From: Acidobacteriota bacterium
GTDB lineage: Bacteria > Acidobacteriota > Aminicenantia > Aminicenantales > Saccharicenantaceae
Direction of reading: 5' to 3'
NCBI GenBank assembly: GCA_022711665.1
Contig: JAKLEN010000001.1
Coordinates: 559,179 to 623,178, forward strand
DNA length: 64,000 nt
Shown here: piece after piece, positions 56,227-64,000 of the stretch
Numbering within the stretch: the first letter of the stretch is position 1
Layout: every line of letters begins with the position of its first letter
The notes under the pieces: model-generated
The model's input: only the letters and a program-made list of their open reading frames with translations
Database searches by the model: none
What the model was told of the DNA's origin: nothing
Position numbers and translations under genes: made by a program

Positions 56227-57474
56227 ATGGCCTATAGCGACAGGATCCGCGGCGCCTACCAGGCGACGCTCAAGGGCATCGAGGACGCCGGGCTGTTCAA
56301 GCGGGAACGCCTCATCCATTCGCCCCAGGCGGCCGACATCGAGGTCGAGTTCCCGACGGGCTCGCCCCTGAAGAAGGTCATCAACATGTGCGCCAACAAC
56401 TACCTCGGGCTGTCGAGCCATCCCGAGGTGATCAAGGCGGCGCACGAGGGGCTGGAGAAGCGGGGCTACGGCATGTCGTCGGTCCGCTTCATCTGCGGCA
56501 CGCAGGACATCCACCGCGAGCTCGAGAACAAGCTGACGGCCTTCCTCGGCACCGAGGACACGCTCCTCTTCCCCTCCTGCATGGACGCCAACGCCGGCGT
56601 CTTCGAGGCCATCCTGACCAAGGACGATGTCATCATCTCCGACCGCCTCGTCCATGCCTCGCTCGTCGACGGCATCCGCCTCTGCAGCGCCATGCACGAC
56701 ACGATCAAGCACTCCGACATGGAGCACCTCGAGGAGAAGCTGCAGCTCCACGCCGACAAGCGCTTCAAGCTCGTCGTCACCGACGGCGTCTTCTCCATGG
56801 ACGGCGACGCGGCCAGGCTCGACGAGATGGCCAGCCTCTGCGAGAAGCACGAGGCCATGATCCTCGTCGACGACTCGCACGCCACCGGCTTCATCGGCCG
56901 GACCGGCCGGGGCACCCACGAGAAGTGCGGCGTCGTCGGGAAGATGGATGTCATCACCACGACCTTCGGCAAGGCCCTCGGCGGGGCCTCCGGCGGCTGC
57001 GTCAGCGGCCGCCGCGAGCTGGTCGAGATGTGCCGGCAGCGGGCCCGGCCGTACCTGTTCTCGAACACCATCGCCCCGGTCGTCGTCGAAGGCGTCCTCA
57101 AGGTCATGGACCTCATCACCAAGTCGACCGAGCGGCGCGACAAGCTGGAGAAGAACGCCGCCTACTGGCGCAGGGGCCTGACCGAGGCCGGCTTCGTCCT
57201 CAAGGAAGGGGACACGCCCATCGTCCCGGTCATGCTCTTCAACGCCAAGCTGGCCCAGGACGTTTCCCGGGCGCTCTACGACGAGGGCATCTACGCCATC
57301 GGCTTCTTCTTCCCGGTCGTCGCCCAGGGCCAGGCCCGCATCCGGACCCAGATCTCGGCCGGACACGAGATCCACCACCTGGACAAGGCCCTGGAGGCCT
57401 TCGTCAAGGTTGGCCGGCGGTTCGACATCCTGGGCAAGACCAAGCAGGAGATCGTCGCCAAGTACGGCCTTTGA
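56227..57474 (+). CDS. Kbl-like alpha-oxoamine synthase linked to a carrier protein
   Basis: A 415-residue PLP enzyme, a paralogue of the Kbl at 49092. It keeps [54 protein letters not shown], the Schiff-base Lys249 in [13 protein letters not shown] and the substrate arginine in ARIRTQISAGH, so a glycine-like amino acid and a short acyl donor are expected. It diverges around residues 15-45 (a short insertion) and has a longer C-terminal tail. The family condenses an amino acid with an acyl thioester and usually releases CO2; Kbl is the exception. The ACP gene 12 nt upstream suggests acyl-ACP as donor. Serine palmitoyltransferase is unlikely, given the Kbl signature. Confidence 0.82.
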   Translation: MAYSDRIRGAYQATLKGIEDAGLFKRERLIHSPQAADIEVEFPTGSPLKKVINMCANNYLGLSSHPEVIKAAHEGLEKRGYGMSSVRFICGTQDIHRELENKLTAFLGTEDTLLFPSCMDANAGVFEAILTKDDVIISDRLVHASLVDGIRLCSAMHDTIKHSDMEHLEEKLQLHADKRFKLVVTDGVFSMDGDAARLDEMASLCEKHEAMILVDDSHATGFIGRTGRGTHEKCGVVGKMDVITTTFGKALGGASGGCVSGRRELVEMCRQRARPYLFSNTIAPVVVEGVLKVMDLITKSTERRDKLEKNAAYWRRGLTEAGFVLKEGDTPIVPVMLFNAKLAQDVSRALYDEGIYAIGFFFPVVAQGQARIRTQISAGHEIHHLDKALEAFVKVGRRFDILGKTKQEIVAKYGL

Positions 57475-57481
57475 TATCGGC

Positions 57482-57516
57482 GGGGGACGGTCCCCGGACC
57501 GGGGCCGTCCCCCTTT
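57482..57516 (+). terminator. Strong hairpin terminator after the Kbl-like gene
   Basis: The arm 57482-57497 pairs with 57499-57513 (one bulged T) and is followed by TTTGTCCTCTT. It separates the acpS operon from satP, so satP is read by read-through or its own promoter. Confidence 0.65.
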
Positions 57517-57549
57517 GTCCTCTTATCTCGAGACCCCCGAGGAGGCATG

Positions 57550-58134
57550 ATGAGCGAGAACAAGCTGGCCAATCCCGCGCCGCTCGGCCTGATGGGCTTC
57601 GGCCTGACCACGGTCCTTCTGAACATCCACAACGCCGGGTTCTTCCCCCTCAGCGCCGTGGTGCTGGCCATGGGCATCTTCTACGGCGGCCTGGCCCAGA
57701 TCATCGCCGGGATCATGGATTTCAAGAAGGGCAACACCTTCGGGACGACGGCCTTCACGTCCTACGGCCTGTTCTGGATGTCGCTCGTCGCCATCTGGGT
57801 CCTGCCCGGGACGGGCGCCACGAACGGCGGGGCGACGCCCGCGCCCTACCTGGGCTGGTACCTGTTCCTGTGGGGCCTGTTCACCTTCTTCATGTGGTTC
57901 GGCACCTTCGGCAAGAACCGGGCCCTGCAGTTCGTCTTCCTCAGCCTGACCGTGCTGTTCTGGCTGCTGGCCGCCCGCGATTGGACCGGCTCGGAGCTCG
58001 TCGGCCGGATCGCCGGCTTCGAGGGGATCGCCTGCGGCCTCTCGGCCGTCTACCTGGCCATGGCCGAGGTCCTGAACGAGGCCAAGGGCCGGACGGTGCT
58101 GCCCGTCGGCGTCGTCAACAAGATGGTCGATTGA
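57550..58134 (+). CDS. satP: SatP/YaaH-family acetate uptake transporter
   Basis: A 194-residue protein with six hydrophobic segments. It begins with the family signature NPAPLGLMGFGLTTVLLN, and also has FYGGLAQIIAGIMDFKKGNTFG. GPR1/FUN34/YaaH proteins are channels or symporters for acetate and succinate. The AGGAGG at 57540-57545 makes ATG 57550 the better start than ATG 57547. It lies 75 nt after the Kbl-like gene, beyond a strong hairpin. Next to an acetate-activating enzyme it would supply the substrate. A promoter for this gene alone is not evident. Confidence 0.88.
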   Translation: MSENKLANPAPLGLMGFGLTTVLLNIHNAGFFPLSAVVLAMGIFYGGLAQIIAGIMDFKKGNTFGTTAFTSYGLFWMSLVAIWVLPGTGATNGGATPAPYLGWYLFLWGLFTFFMWFGTFGKNRALQFVFLSLTVLFWLLAARDWTGSELVGRIAGFEGIACGLSAVYLAMAEVLNEAKGRTVLPVGVVNKMVD

Positions 58135-58156
58135 CGGCCCGGGGCCGCCGTCCGTC

Positions 58157-58185
58157 TTGACCGGCCGGACCCGCCGGGTATATAA
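58157..58185 (+). promoter_or_regulatory. Promoter of the M28 peptidase gene
   Basis: TTGACC (58157-58162) followed after 16-18 nt by TATATA/TATAAC (58179-58186). Confidence 0.5.
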
Positions 58186-58224
58186 CGTCCCGGAACGTCG
58201 AAAGCCGCGACCAAGGAGTCCGCA

Positions 58225-60468
58225 ATGTCCAAACGCCCGCTGTCCGTCTTCGCCTGCGCCGTCGCCGGCGTCCTGGCCCTGGCGGCCGCCGCCTCGGCCC
58301 AATATACCCCCTGGCTCTACTGGACCTTCCTGCCCCAGTCCCAGATGGACGAGATCGTCGGCGAAACCTCGGGCGAATCCGCCTGGAACACGATCGCCGA
58401 GATCAACGCCTTCAACCGGCAGCGCTTCCCCGAGGAATTCGCCGGGAATTTCCTGGAGACCCAGGTCGTCGTCCGCAAGCTCAAGAGCTACGGCTTCGAG
58501 AACGTCGAGATCGTGACCTATCCCGGCGGCCCGGCCTGGGTGGCCCTCAAAGGCGATCTCTGGGAGACCAAGCCCGGGAGGCAGAAGCTGGCTTCCATCA
58601 ACGATATGCTGCCGATGCTGGCCTCGGGCAGCGCCGACGCGGACGTCACGGCCGATCTGGTCTGGGTCGGCCGGGGCACGCCCAAGGAGATCGCCGACGC
58701 CGGCGTCGCCGGCAAGATCGCCGTCACCGAAGGCGCCCTGATGATGACCTACGGCTCGGCCGTCGGCAAGGGCGCCCTGGGCGTCATCTCGATCAGCCTG
58801 TCGCGGCCGTACTTCGACCCGCTGCAGATGCCCTGGACGGGGATCATGACGCGTCGCCGTCCCGGCGGCCCCGGCCGCCAGCCCGGCCAACCCGGCCAGC
58901 CCGGGCAGGAGCCGCCGCCCGCCGGTCAGGCCGCCGGCCAGCCCCCCGCCCAGCCCGGCGCGCCGCCCGATCAGGCCGCCGCGCCCGCCCCGGCCCAGGG
59001 CTTCGCCTTCCAGCTGAACGCCCGCGAGGGCGACATCCTCAAGCGCCGCCTGATGGCCAGGGAGAAGATCACCGTCCGGGCCCAGGTCCTGACGAAGACG
59101 GAGACTGCCGACCTCGAGAACGTCGTCTGCGCCATCCCCGGCGCCGACCCGGCCGCCGGCGAGATCATCTTCTCGGCCCACCTGTTCGAGGGCACCCAGA
59201 AGCAGGGCGCCAACGACAACATCTCCGGCAGCGCCGCGATCCTCGAGGTGGCCCGGACGCTTCAGACCCTCATCGCCGACGGCCGCCTGCCCCGGCCCAA
59301 GCGGACCATCCGCTTCATCTGGGGCCCGGAGTTCTCCGGCATCGGCGAGTGGGTCCGCGGCCACCGCGAGATCATGGACCGGACGCTCTGCAACATCAAC
59401 ATGGACATGGTCGGGGAGTGGCTGTCCAAGAACCTGTCGAGCTTCTGCCTGATGCGGACGACCTACGGCAATCCCCACTACATCAACGACGTCATGGAGA
59501 ACTATTACCGCTACGTCGGCGAAGGCAGCCGCGAGCGCATCCAGAACCGGGGCGGCGCGTCCGGCGTGGCCGTCCGGATCGTCGCGCCCACGGGCGCCGA
59601 CGAGCCGTTCGCCTACTCGATCGAGACCCATTACGGGGCCTCGGACCACGAGGTCTTCAACGACTGGGCCGTGGGCGTGCCCGGCATCATGATGATCGCC
59701 TGGCCCGATCAGTGGTACCACACCTCGGGCGACACGGCCGACAAGTCCGACCCGACCCAGCTCAAGCGGGTCGCCGTCATCGGGGCGGCCGGCGCCTACA
59801 CCGTGGCCGCGGCGGACGCGGCCGCCGCGTCGGCCATCGCTGGCGAGATCGCCTCGAACGCCACCCGCCGGCTCGGCCATGGGCTGGCCGCGGCCCTGGA
59901 AGCGGTCAAGGCCGCCAAGGCCGAGACATTCGCCGACGATTCCCGTTACGCCCAGGGCCTGCTCGAGGCCGCCGTCCTGAACGAGAAGGAGACCCTAGCC
60001 ACCGTCCTCGAGCTGGCCCCCGGGGACGCGGCCCTGGCGGCCGACGTGGCCCGGCTGACCAAGTCCGTGGAAGCTGTCGGCGCGGCCAACCTCGCGGCCC
60101 TCGAAGTCCGGCGGGGGGCCGCGGGCCGCCGGCTCGGGGTCAAGGCCGGGTCCGTCGTTCCGACGGAGCTCGAGAAGAGAGCCGCCAGGATCGTGCCCCG
60201 GCCGACGGCCAAGGTCCGCCAGACCGGCTACCGCGAATACCAGAAGTCCCTGATGGCCGTACCGGGCGCCGAGCGCCTCAAGTTCCCCGTGGCCGGCAAG
60301 GGCCTGAGCTTGGCCAACACGGGCGAAATGCAGCTCCTGATCAACGGCAAGCACAGCGCCCTGGACATCCGCAAGATGCTCGACGCCCAGAACGAGCGGC
60401 GTTCGACGCTCCAGGCCGTTCTCAATTACCTGGAGATCCTGAAGCTCGCCGGCCTGGTCGAGTGGTGA
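58225..60468 (+). CDS. M28 family metallopeptidase, exported
   Basis: A 747-residue protein with signal peptide (residues 1-26, ending AAASAQY). A PA-type domain (about 120-195) precedes the M28 catalytic domain, with zinc ligands in SAHLFEGTQKQGANDN, a glutamate in FIWGPEFSG, aspartate in INMDMVGEW and histidine in YHTSGDTADKSD. Between them lies a Pro/Gly/Gln-rich linker (about residues 212-256). A C-terminal helical domain of about 200 residues with a winged-helix-like end closes the protein. It probably acts as an aminopeptidase in the periplasm. The first metal motif has Leu where Asp is common (HxD), so activity should be tested. Confidence 0.82.
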   Translation: MSKRPLSVFACAVAGVLALAAAASAQYTPWLYWTFLPQSQMDEIVGETSGESAWNTIAEINAFNRQRFPEEFAGNFLETQVVVRKLKSYGFENVEIVTYPGGPAWVALKGDLWETKPGRQKLASINDMLPMLASGSADADVTADLVWVGRGTPKEIADAGVAGKIAVTEGALMMTYGSAVGKGALGVISISLSRPYFDPLQMPWTGIMTRRRPGGPGRQPGQPGQPGQEPPPAGQAAGQPPAQPGAPPDQAAAPAPAQGFAFQLNAREGDILKRRLMAREKITVRAQVLTKTETADLENVVCAIPGADPAAGEIIFSAHLFEGTQKQGANDNISGSAAILEVARTLQTLIADGRLPRPKRTIRFIWGPEFSGIGEWVRGHREIMDRTLCNINMDMVGEWLSKNLSSFCLMRTTYGNPHYINDVMENYYRYVGEGSRERIQNRGGASGVAVRIVAPTGADEPFAYSIETHYGASDHEVFNDWAVGVPGIMMIAWPDQWYHTSGDTADKSDPTQLKRVAVIGAAGAYTVAAADAAAASAIAGEIASNATRRLGHGLAAALEAVKAAKAETFADDSRYAQGLLEAAVLNEKETLATVLELAPGDAALAADVARLTKSVEAVGAANLAALEVRRGAAGRRLGVKAGSVVPTELEKRAARIVPRPTAKVRQTGYREYQKSLMAVPGAERLKFPVAGKGLSLANTGEMQLLINGKHSALDIRKMLDAQNERRSTLQAVLNYLEILKLAGLVEW

Positions 60469-60489
60469 GCGGGCCTTTGGCCGCCGCGT

Positions 60490-60495
60490 TATAAT
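60490..60495 (+). promoter_or_regulatory. -10 element of the alkaline phosphatase gene
   Basis: Perfect TATAAT, nine bases before the ATG at 60504, with no ribosome site between: a leaderless mRNA is likely. No clear -35. Confidence 0.45.
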
Positions 60496-60503
60496 ATATT
60501 GCC

Positions 60504-62111
60504 ATGATCAAGAAGCCGGGACGGAACGCGCGGGCCGCCTGCCGGGCCTGCGCCGTCCCCCTGCTGGCGGCGGGGCTGTTCCTGACCGCGGGCTGCGGCG
60601 GCCGCCGCGCCCCCGCGGCGAAGCACGTCATCTTTTTCATCGGCGACGGCATGTCGGCCGAGTCGGAGGTCGCGGCCAGCCGCTATCTCTACGGCCGGGA
60701 CGACGGCCTGGCCTGGCAGAGCCTGCCCGCCCGGGCCTACGTCGCGACATGGGACGTCACCGCCTATAACACCCGGGCCCGGCAGGCGCGCCGGCCGCCC
60801 TATTCCCGGTCGTCGTTCGATCCGGCCGTCGGCTACAGCGTCAAGACCTATGGGGCCAGGCCCCTGGCCGGCCCCGGGGTCCTGGAGCGATTTCCGTCCG
60901 GGCCGTCGACCGACTCGGCCTCGGCCGCGACGGCCCTGGCCACGGGCTTCAAGACCGACTCCGGGAACATCGCCTGGCTGCCGGGCGATCCTCCCGGCGG
61001 CGGCCTGACGACCATCCTCGAGGAAGTCCGGGCCCGGATCGGGGCGGCCATCGGCATCATCAGCACCGTCCCGTTCGACCATGCCACCCCGGCCGCCTTC
61101 GTCAGCCACAACCCCGGCCGCAGCGCCTATTACACCGGCTTCAAAGGCTACACGGGGCTGGGCCTGGCCGACGAGATCATCCTGAAGACCAAGCCCGACG
61201 TCGTCATCGGCGGCGGTTCGCCGCTCATCGACAATCCCGATTTCGACACGCGCAAGGGCTACATCTCGGAATCGCTCTATCGGACGCTGCAGACTTCTCA
61301 GGAATATGTCTTTGTCGAGCGCCGGCCCGGCCAGGACGGCGGCGCGGCCGTCGCCGAGGCGGCCGTCCGGGCCGCCCGCGAGGGCCGCAAGCTTTTCGGC
61401 CTCTTCGGCGGCAAGGGCGGGAACTTCGACGTGGCCCAGGTCGAGGATTCCCCCGGCCGGCCACGGGTCCGGCCCGGGAGCGAGGAGAACCCGTCGCTGG
61501 CCGAGGCGGCGGAAGCCGCCCTCGGCTACCTGGCCCGCGATCCCCAGGGCTTCTTCCTCGTCATCGAGCAGGGCGACATCGACTGGGCCAACCACGACAA
61601 CGACTACCGGGCGATGATCGGCGCCGTGGCCGACCTCGACGCCGCGGTCCGGGCGGCCCTGGCCTACGTCGACAGGCCGGGCGACGACGTCGATTGGACC
61701 AACACCGTGCTCCTGGTCACGGCCGACCACGCCACCGGAGGCCTGCTCCTCGAGCCCGGCGTCACCCTGGCCGCCGGCGATCTGCCGAGGGAGACGGCCC
61801 GGGCCGACGAACACGGGCTGCTCCCGGCCAAGATCGGCAGCGACCGGGGGCCGGCCAACGGCACGGCCGGCAAGAAGCCCGACTATCCCTCGCCCTACGA
61901 TTACCCCGACGGGGACGTCTCCTACGGCACGGCCGGGCACACCAACGAGCTGGTCGACCTGGCCGTCATCGGCGCGGCGGCGCGCGATTTCCTGCGCCTG
62001 CGCGGCACTTGGTACCCCGGACCAATCCTCGACAACACCCAGATCAACGCCGCCCTTCGGGAAGCCGTGGGCCTGCCGCGGCTCGGCCGCCAGGCCCGCC
62101 GGGCGGATTGA
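60504..62111 (+). CDS. Alkaline phosphatase (PhoA-like), lipoprotein
   Basis: A 535-residue protein. The N-terminal segment AAGLFLTAGCGG contains a lipobox (LTAG-Cys), so it should be lipid-anchored. The phosphatase core has FFIGDGM (first metal aspartate), the catalytic serine Ser138 in STDSASAATALATGFKT, DHATPAAFVSHNP, EQGDIDWANHDND, TADHATGG and the final histidine in GTAGHTNE, all expected for the PhoA family. It hydrolyses phosphate monoesters at the cell envelope. A TATAAT lies just upstream without a ribosome site. It is convergent with the HEAT/DUF1080 gene, three bases apart. Confidence 0.87.
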   Translation: MIKKPGRNARAACRACAVPLLAAGLFLTAGCGGRRAPAAKHVIFFIGDGMSAESEVAASRYLYGRDDGLAWQSLPARAYVATWDVTAYNTRARQARRPPYSRSSFDPAVGYSVKTYGARPLAGPGVLERFPSGPSTDSASAATALATGFKTDSGNIAWLPGDPPGGGLTTILEEVRARIGAAIGIISTVPFDHATPAAFVSHNPGRSAYYTGFKGYTGLGLADEIILKTKPDVVIGGGSPLIDNPDFDTRKGYISESLYRTLQTSQEYVFVERRPGQDGGAAVAEAAVRAAREGRKLFGLFGGKGGNFDVAQVEDSPGRPRVRPGSEENPSLAEAAEAALGYLARDPQGFFLVIEQGDIDWANHDNDYRAMIGAVADLDAAVRAALAYVDRPGDDVDWTNTVLLVTADHATGGLLLEPGVTLAAGDLPRETARADEHGLLPAKIGSDRGPANGTAGKKPDYPSPYDYPDGDVSYGTAGHTNELVDLAVIGAAARDFLRLRGTWYPGPILDNTQINAALREAVGLPRLGRQARRAD

Positions 62112-62114
62112 CGC

Positions 62115-64000
62115 CTAGCGCAGCTCCTTCAGCCTGATATTCCGGAACTCGACGATCGAGCCGTGCCCCAGGAAGCCGAGGCGGCCGGAGGAGCGCCCGA
62201 GGCCGGGATGCGCGTTTCGGTCGATCGTGCCGCCGGCCGAAGCCTGGTCGAGGTCGGCGTCGACGACGATCGAGCCGTTGACGGCGACGGTGACGCGCCG
62301 CCCCCTAACCGTGACCTCCTCGGCGTTCCACTCGCCCACGGGACGCAGGAAGCCCCGGCGGGCCGGGACCACGCCGTAGACCGAGCCGTGGTACTGGTAG
62401 GGCCGGAGGCCCCAGTAAACGGGGGAGCCGTCCTCGAGGATCTGGAGCTCCAGGCCGGCGTAGGCGGCGTCGCCCTCGAGCGGGGCCCGGACGCCGAGGC
62501 CGTTGTTGGCGGCCGGCGTCAGCTTGAACTCGAAACGGAGCGTGAAGTCGGAATATTCCCCGGCCGTGTAGAGGTTGCCGCTGCCGAGGTCGGGATGGAT
62601 GACGATCTTGCCGTCCTCGGCGGCATAGCCTTTGGTGTCTCCCGTCCAGCCCTCGAGGTCGCGGCCGTTGAAGAGCGGGACGAAGCCCTCCTCCGCCTCG
62701 GCCGGGGCGAGCCCGGGCGACGGCGCGTCGCGGGGGATCTCGCGCAGAAAGACGTTCCGGAAATAGAGCGGATTGCCGTGGGCCTGGAGCTCGATCTGCC
62801 CCGCCGGATAGATGGGCTTGTCCCTCTCCCAGTAGTTCTCGAGGACGACGTTGTCGACGATCAGCTTGTCGTTGAGATAGACGCTGACCCGGTCGCCGAT
62901 CATGATGATGCGGAACGAGTTCCACTCGCCGGCGGGTCGGTCGGCCCTTTCCGAAGGGGCGCTCTTGCCTTTTTGGTTGTTATAGAGCCCGCCGGAGCCG
63001 ACGGGGTTGGCCGCCGGATCCCAGATCTGGACCTGGGGCGCGCCGCGCAGGTACAGGCCGCTATCGCCGCCCGGCTCGATCCTCCAGTCGACGAGGAGCT
63101 CGAAATCGCCGTAGTCGGACGCGGTGCAGAGGCTCTCTCCCCGGCCGTCGAAGACGAGGGCGCCGTTGGCGATCCTCCAGTGGGCCCGCATCCGCTCGTC
63201 GGCCGCCGCCTGGGCGGCGGCCAGCTCCCCGGCGGTCATCTTGGCCCGGGCTGGGGGATCGGCGACCAGGCCCTTCCAGCCGGCGAGCGTCCGGCCGTCG
63301 AAGAGCGGAGTGAAGCCGCCCTGGCGCAGCCGGGCGAGGATGATCTCGTTCACGCGGGCCTTTTCGGCCGGGTCGGCCGTCCGGGCCTCGACGCGCCGCA
63401 GGACGGAATAGGCTTCGTGCCCCGAGAGCCAGCGCTCCTGCGGCGCCTGTTCGGACGCCAGCTCGAGGAGCCCGGCCGCGGCCGCGTCTCCCAGGGCGGC
63501 ATTCTCGAGACAGGAGGCCAGCAGGCGAAGCGCTTCGGGCTCGCGAACGGCCGCCGCGCCGGCGACGACGGCCTTCTTGTCGGCATCGTCGAACTCCCGG
63601 GCCAGCAGGTCCTGGAAGAGGGCGAGCTTCCGCGGCCCGGCCAGGTTCGACCGCCCGACCAGCCGGACGTAGCCGTCGACGGCCAGCAGGCGATAGCGCT
63701 TGCTCGCGGTCGTCGTGGCGATACGCAGGAGCTCGCCGGCGGCGGCGTAGTCAGGCCATTGGGACAGGGCATAGACGGCCGCGGTCTGCACCTGGGGATC
63801 CGGATCGGCCGTCGCGGTAAGGGCGGCGCTCAGCGCCTTCGCCCCGCCGACGTCCGGCAGGACGCGGAGGATAACCGCCCGGCGCCCGCGGGAAGCGCCG
63901 CTCATGAGGTCGACGAGGGCGGCCCCCCTACGGGCCGGATCGGGGTGGCGAAGAGCCGCCGCGGCGACCGCCTTCTGGAGGTTGACGATGTCGTCGGCGT
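62115..64000 (-). CDS. HEAT-repeat and double DUF1080 protein (5' end missing)
   Basis: The frame stays open to the window edge, so at least the first part of the gene is missing; an internal ATG at 63905 is not a convincing start. Visible parts are HEAT-like helical repeats (63350-64000; for example ADPDPQVQTAAVYALSQWP), then two DUF1080 (3-keto-disaccharide hydrolase, concanavalin-like) domains: one at about 62740-63330 (TPLFDGRTLAGWKG; GGDSGLYLRGAPQVQIWD) and one at about 62115-62700 (VPLFNGRDLEGWTGD; LKELR end). DUF1080 domains are linked to carbohydrate hydrolysis or binding in secreted proteins. A signal peptide would be upstream, out of view. Confidence 0.75.
   Translation of the reverse strand, partial: ADDIVNLQKAVAAAALRHPDPARRGAALVDLMSGASRGRRAVILRVLPDVGGAKALSAALTATADPDPQVQTAAVYALSQWPDYAAAGELLRIATTTASKRYRLLAVDGYVRLVGRSNLAGPRKLALFQDLLAREFDDADKKAVVAGAAAVREPEALRLLASCLENAALGDAAAAGLLELASEQAPQERWLSGHEAYSVLRRVEARTADPAEKARVNEIILARLRQGGFTPLFDGRTLAGWKGLVADPPARAKMTAGELAAAQAAADERMRAHWRIANGALVFDGRGESLCTASDYGDFELLVDWRIEPGGDSGLYLRGAPQVQIWDPAANPVGSGGLYNNQKGKSAPSERADRPAGEWNSFRIIMIGDRVSVYLNDKLIVDNVVLENYWERDKPIYPAGQIELQAHGNPLYFRNVFLREIPRDAPSPGLAPAEAEEGFVPLFNGRDLEGWTGDTKGYAAEDGKIVIHPDLGSGNLYTAGEYSDFTLRFEFKLTPAANNGLGVRAPLEGDAAYAGLELQILEDGSPVYWGLRPYQYHGSVYGVVPARRGFLRPVGEWNAEEVTVRGRRVTVAVNGSIVVDADLDQASAGGTIDRNAHPGLGRSSGRLGFLGHGSIVEFRNIRLKELR

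Noticed and set aside
57482..57516. GC-rich hairpin as a riboswitch for satP.
   Set aside because: It is one simple stem-loop with a short T-rich tail right after a stop codon, which is what a terminator looks like.

Overview
This 64 kb window is GC-rich, densely coding chromosome from a Gram-negative-type bacterium. It has a TolC-type outer-membrane channel, exported lipoproteins and a Tat-type leader. The best taxonomic hints are an Hfq-like protein with a long charged N-terminus of the kind seen in Acidobacteriota, CarD next to SmpB, a tricorn-type protease, M28 and M16 peptidases and DUF1080 proteins. An Acidobacteriota or Aminicenantota lineage is my inference; nothing here proves it. 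I see no rRNA, tRNA, CRISPR, phage or insertion sequence.

Layout. 1-5845: end of an anti-sigma-like gene, a Spy/CpxP-like protein and a MacA-MacB-TolC efflux operon. 6028-7364: Hfq-like gene and pdxA. 7345-9600 (minus): carD, a CNNM/CorC protein and smpB. 9714-18152: an origin-type block, rpmH-rnpA-yidD-yidC-khpB, then mnmE-mnmG-parA-parB-bactofilin, with a parS site in the 3' end of mnmG. 18268-25445: pyrG, two GDP-mannose genes and an M16 peptidase pair. 25446-27617: an acyl-CoA synthetase of foreign appearance flanked by a short repeat of the aspS 3' end. 27618-32407 (minus): aspS, hisS, accA, rlmB. 32554-41866: a small membrane protein, uppP, lysoplasmalogenase-like and methanogen-type thyA genes (minus), ogt, a second acyl-CoA synthetase, radC, recA, a Tat-leader superoxide dismutase and corA. 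41871-42996: a sigma-54-type promoter drives a DUF5658-like membrane protein and an orphan NtrC/Fis-type DNA-binding domain. 42997-48091: uvrA, mntP, a CPBP protease and a MenA-like prenyltransferase. 48216-58134: the most unusual block (below). 58225-64000: M28 peptidase, alkaline phosphatase lipoprotein and a partial HEAT/DUF1080 protein.

The block at 48216-58134 joins a YdfG-type hydroxy-amino-acid dehydrogenase to 2-amino-3-ketobutyrate CoA ligase (Kbl). After a tricorn protease comes a near-perfect consensus promoter and an operon of holo-ACP synthase, an acetyl-CoA-synthetase-type enzyme, a stand-alone acyl carrier protein and a second Kbl-like enzyme, followed by a SatP acetate transporter. 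Read together these suggest acetate uptake, activation, possible loading onto a dedicated carrier protein and PLP-dependent condensation with an amino acid. The members are recognisable families, but I do not know this combination as a described pathway.

Promoters are unusually readable: many genes have a TTGNNN-17-TANNNT element or an extended TGN -10. Several -10 boxes lie so close to the start codon that the mRNAs should be leaderless.
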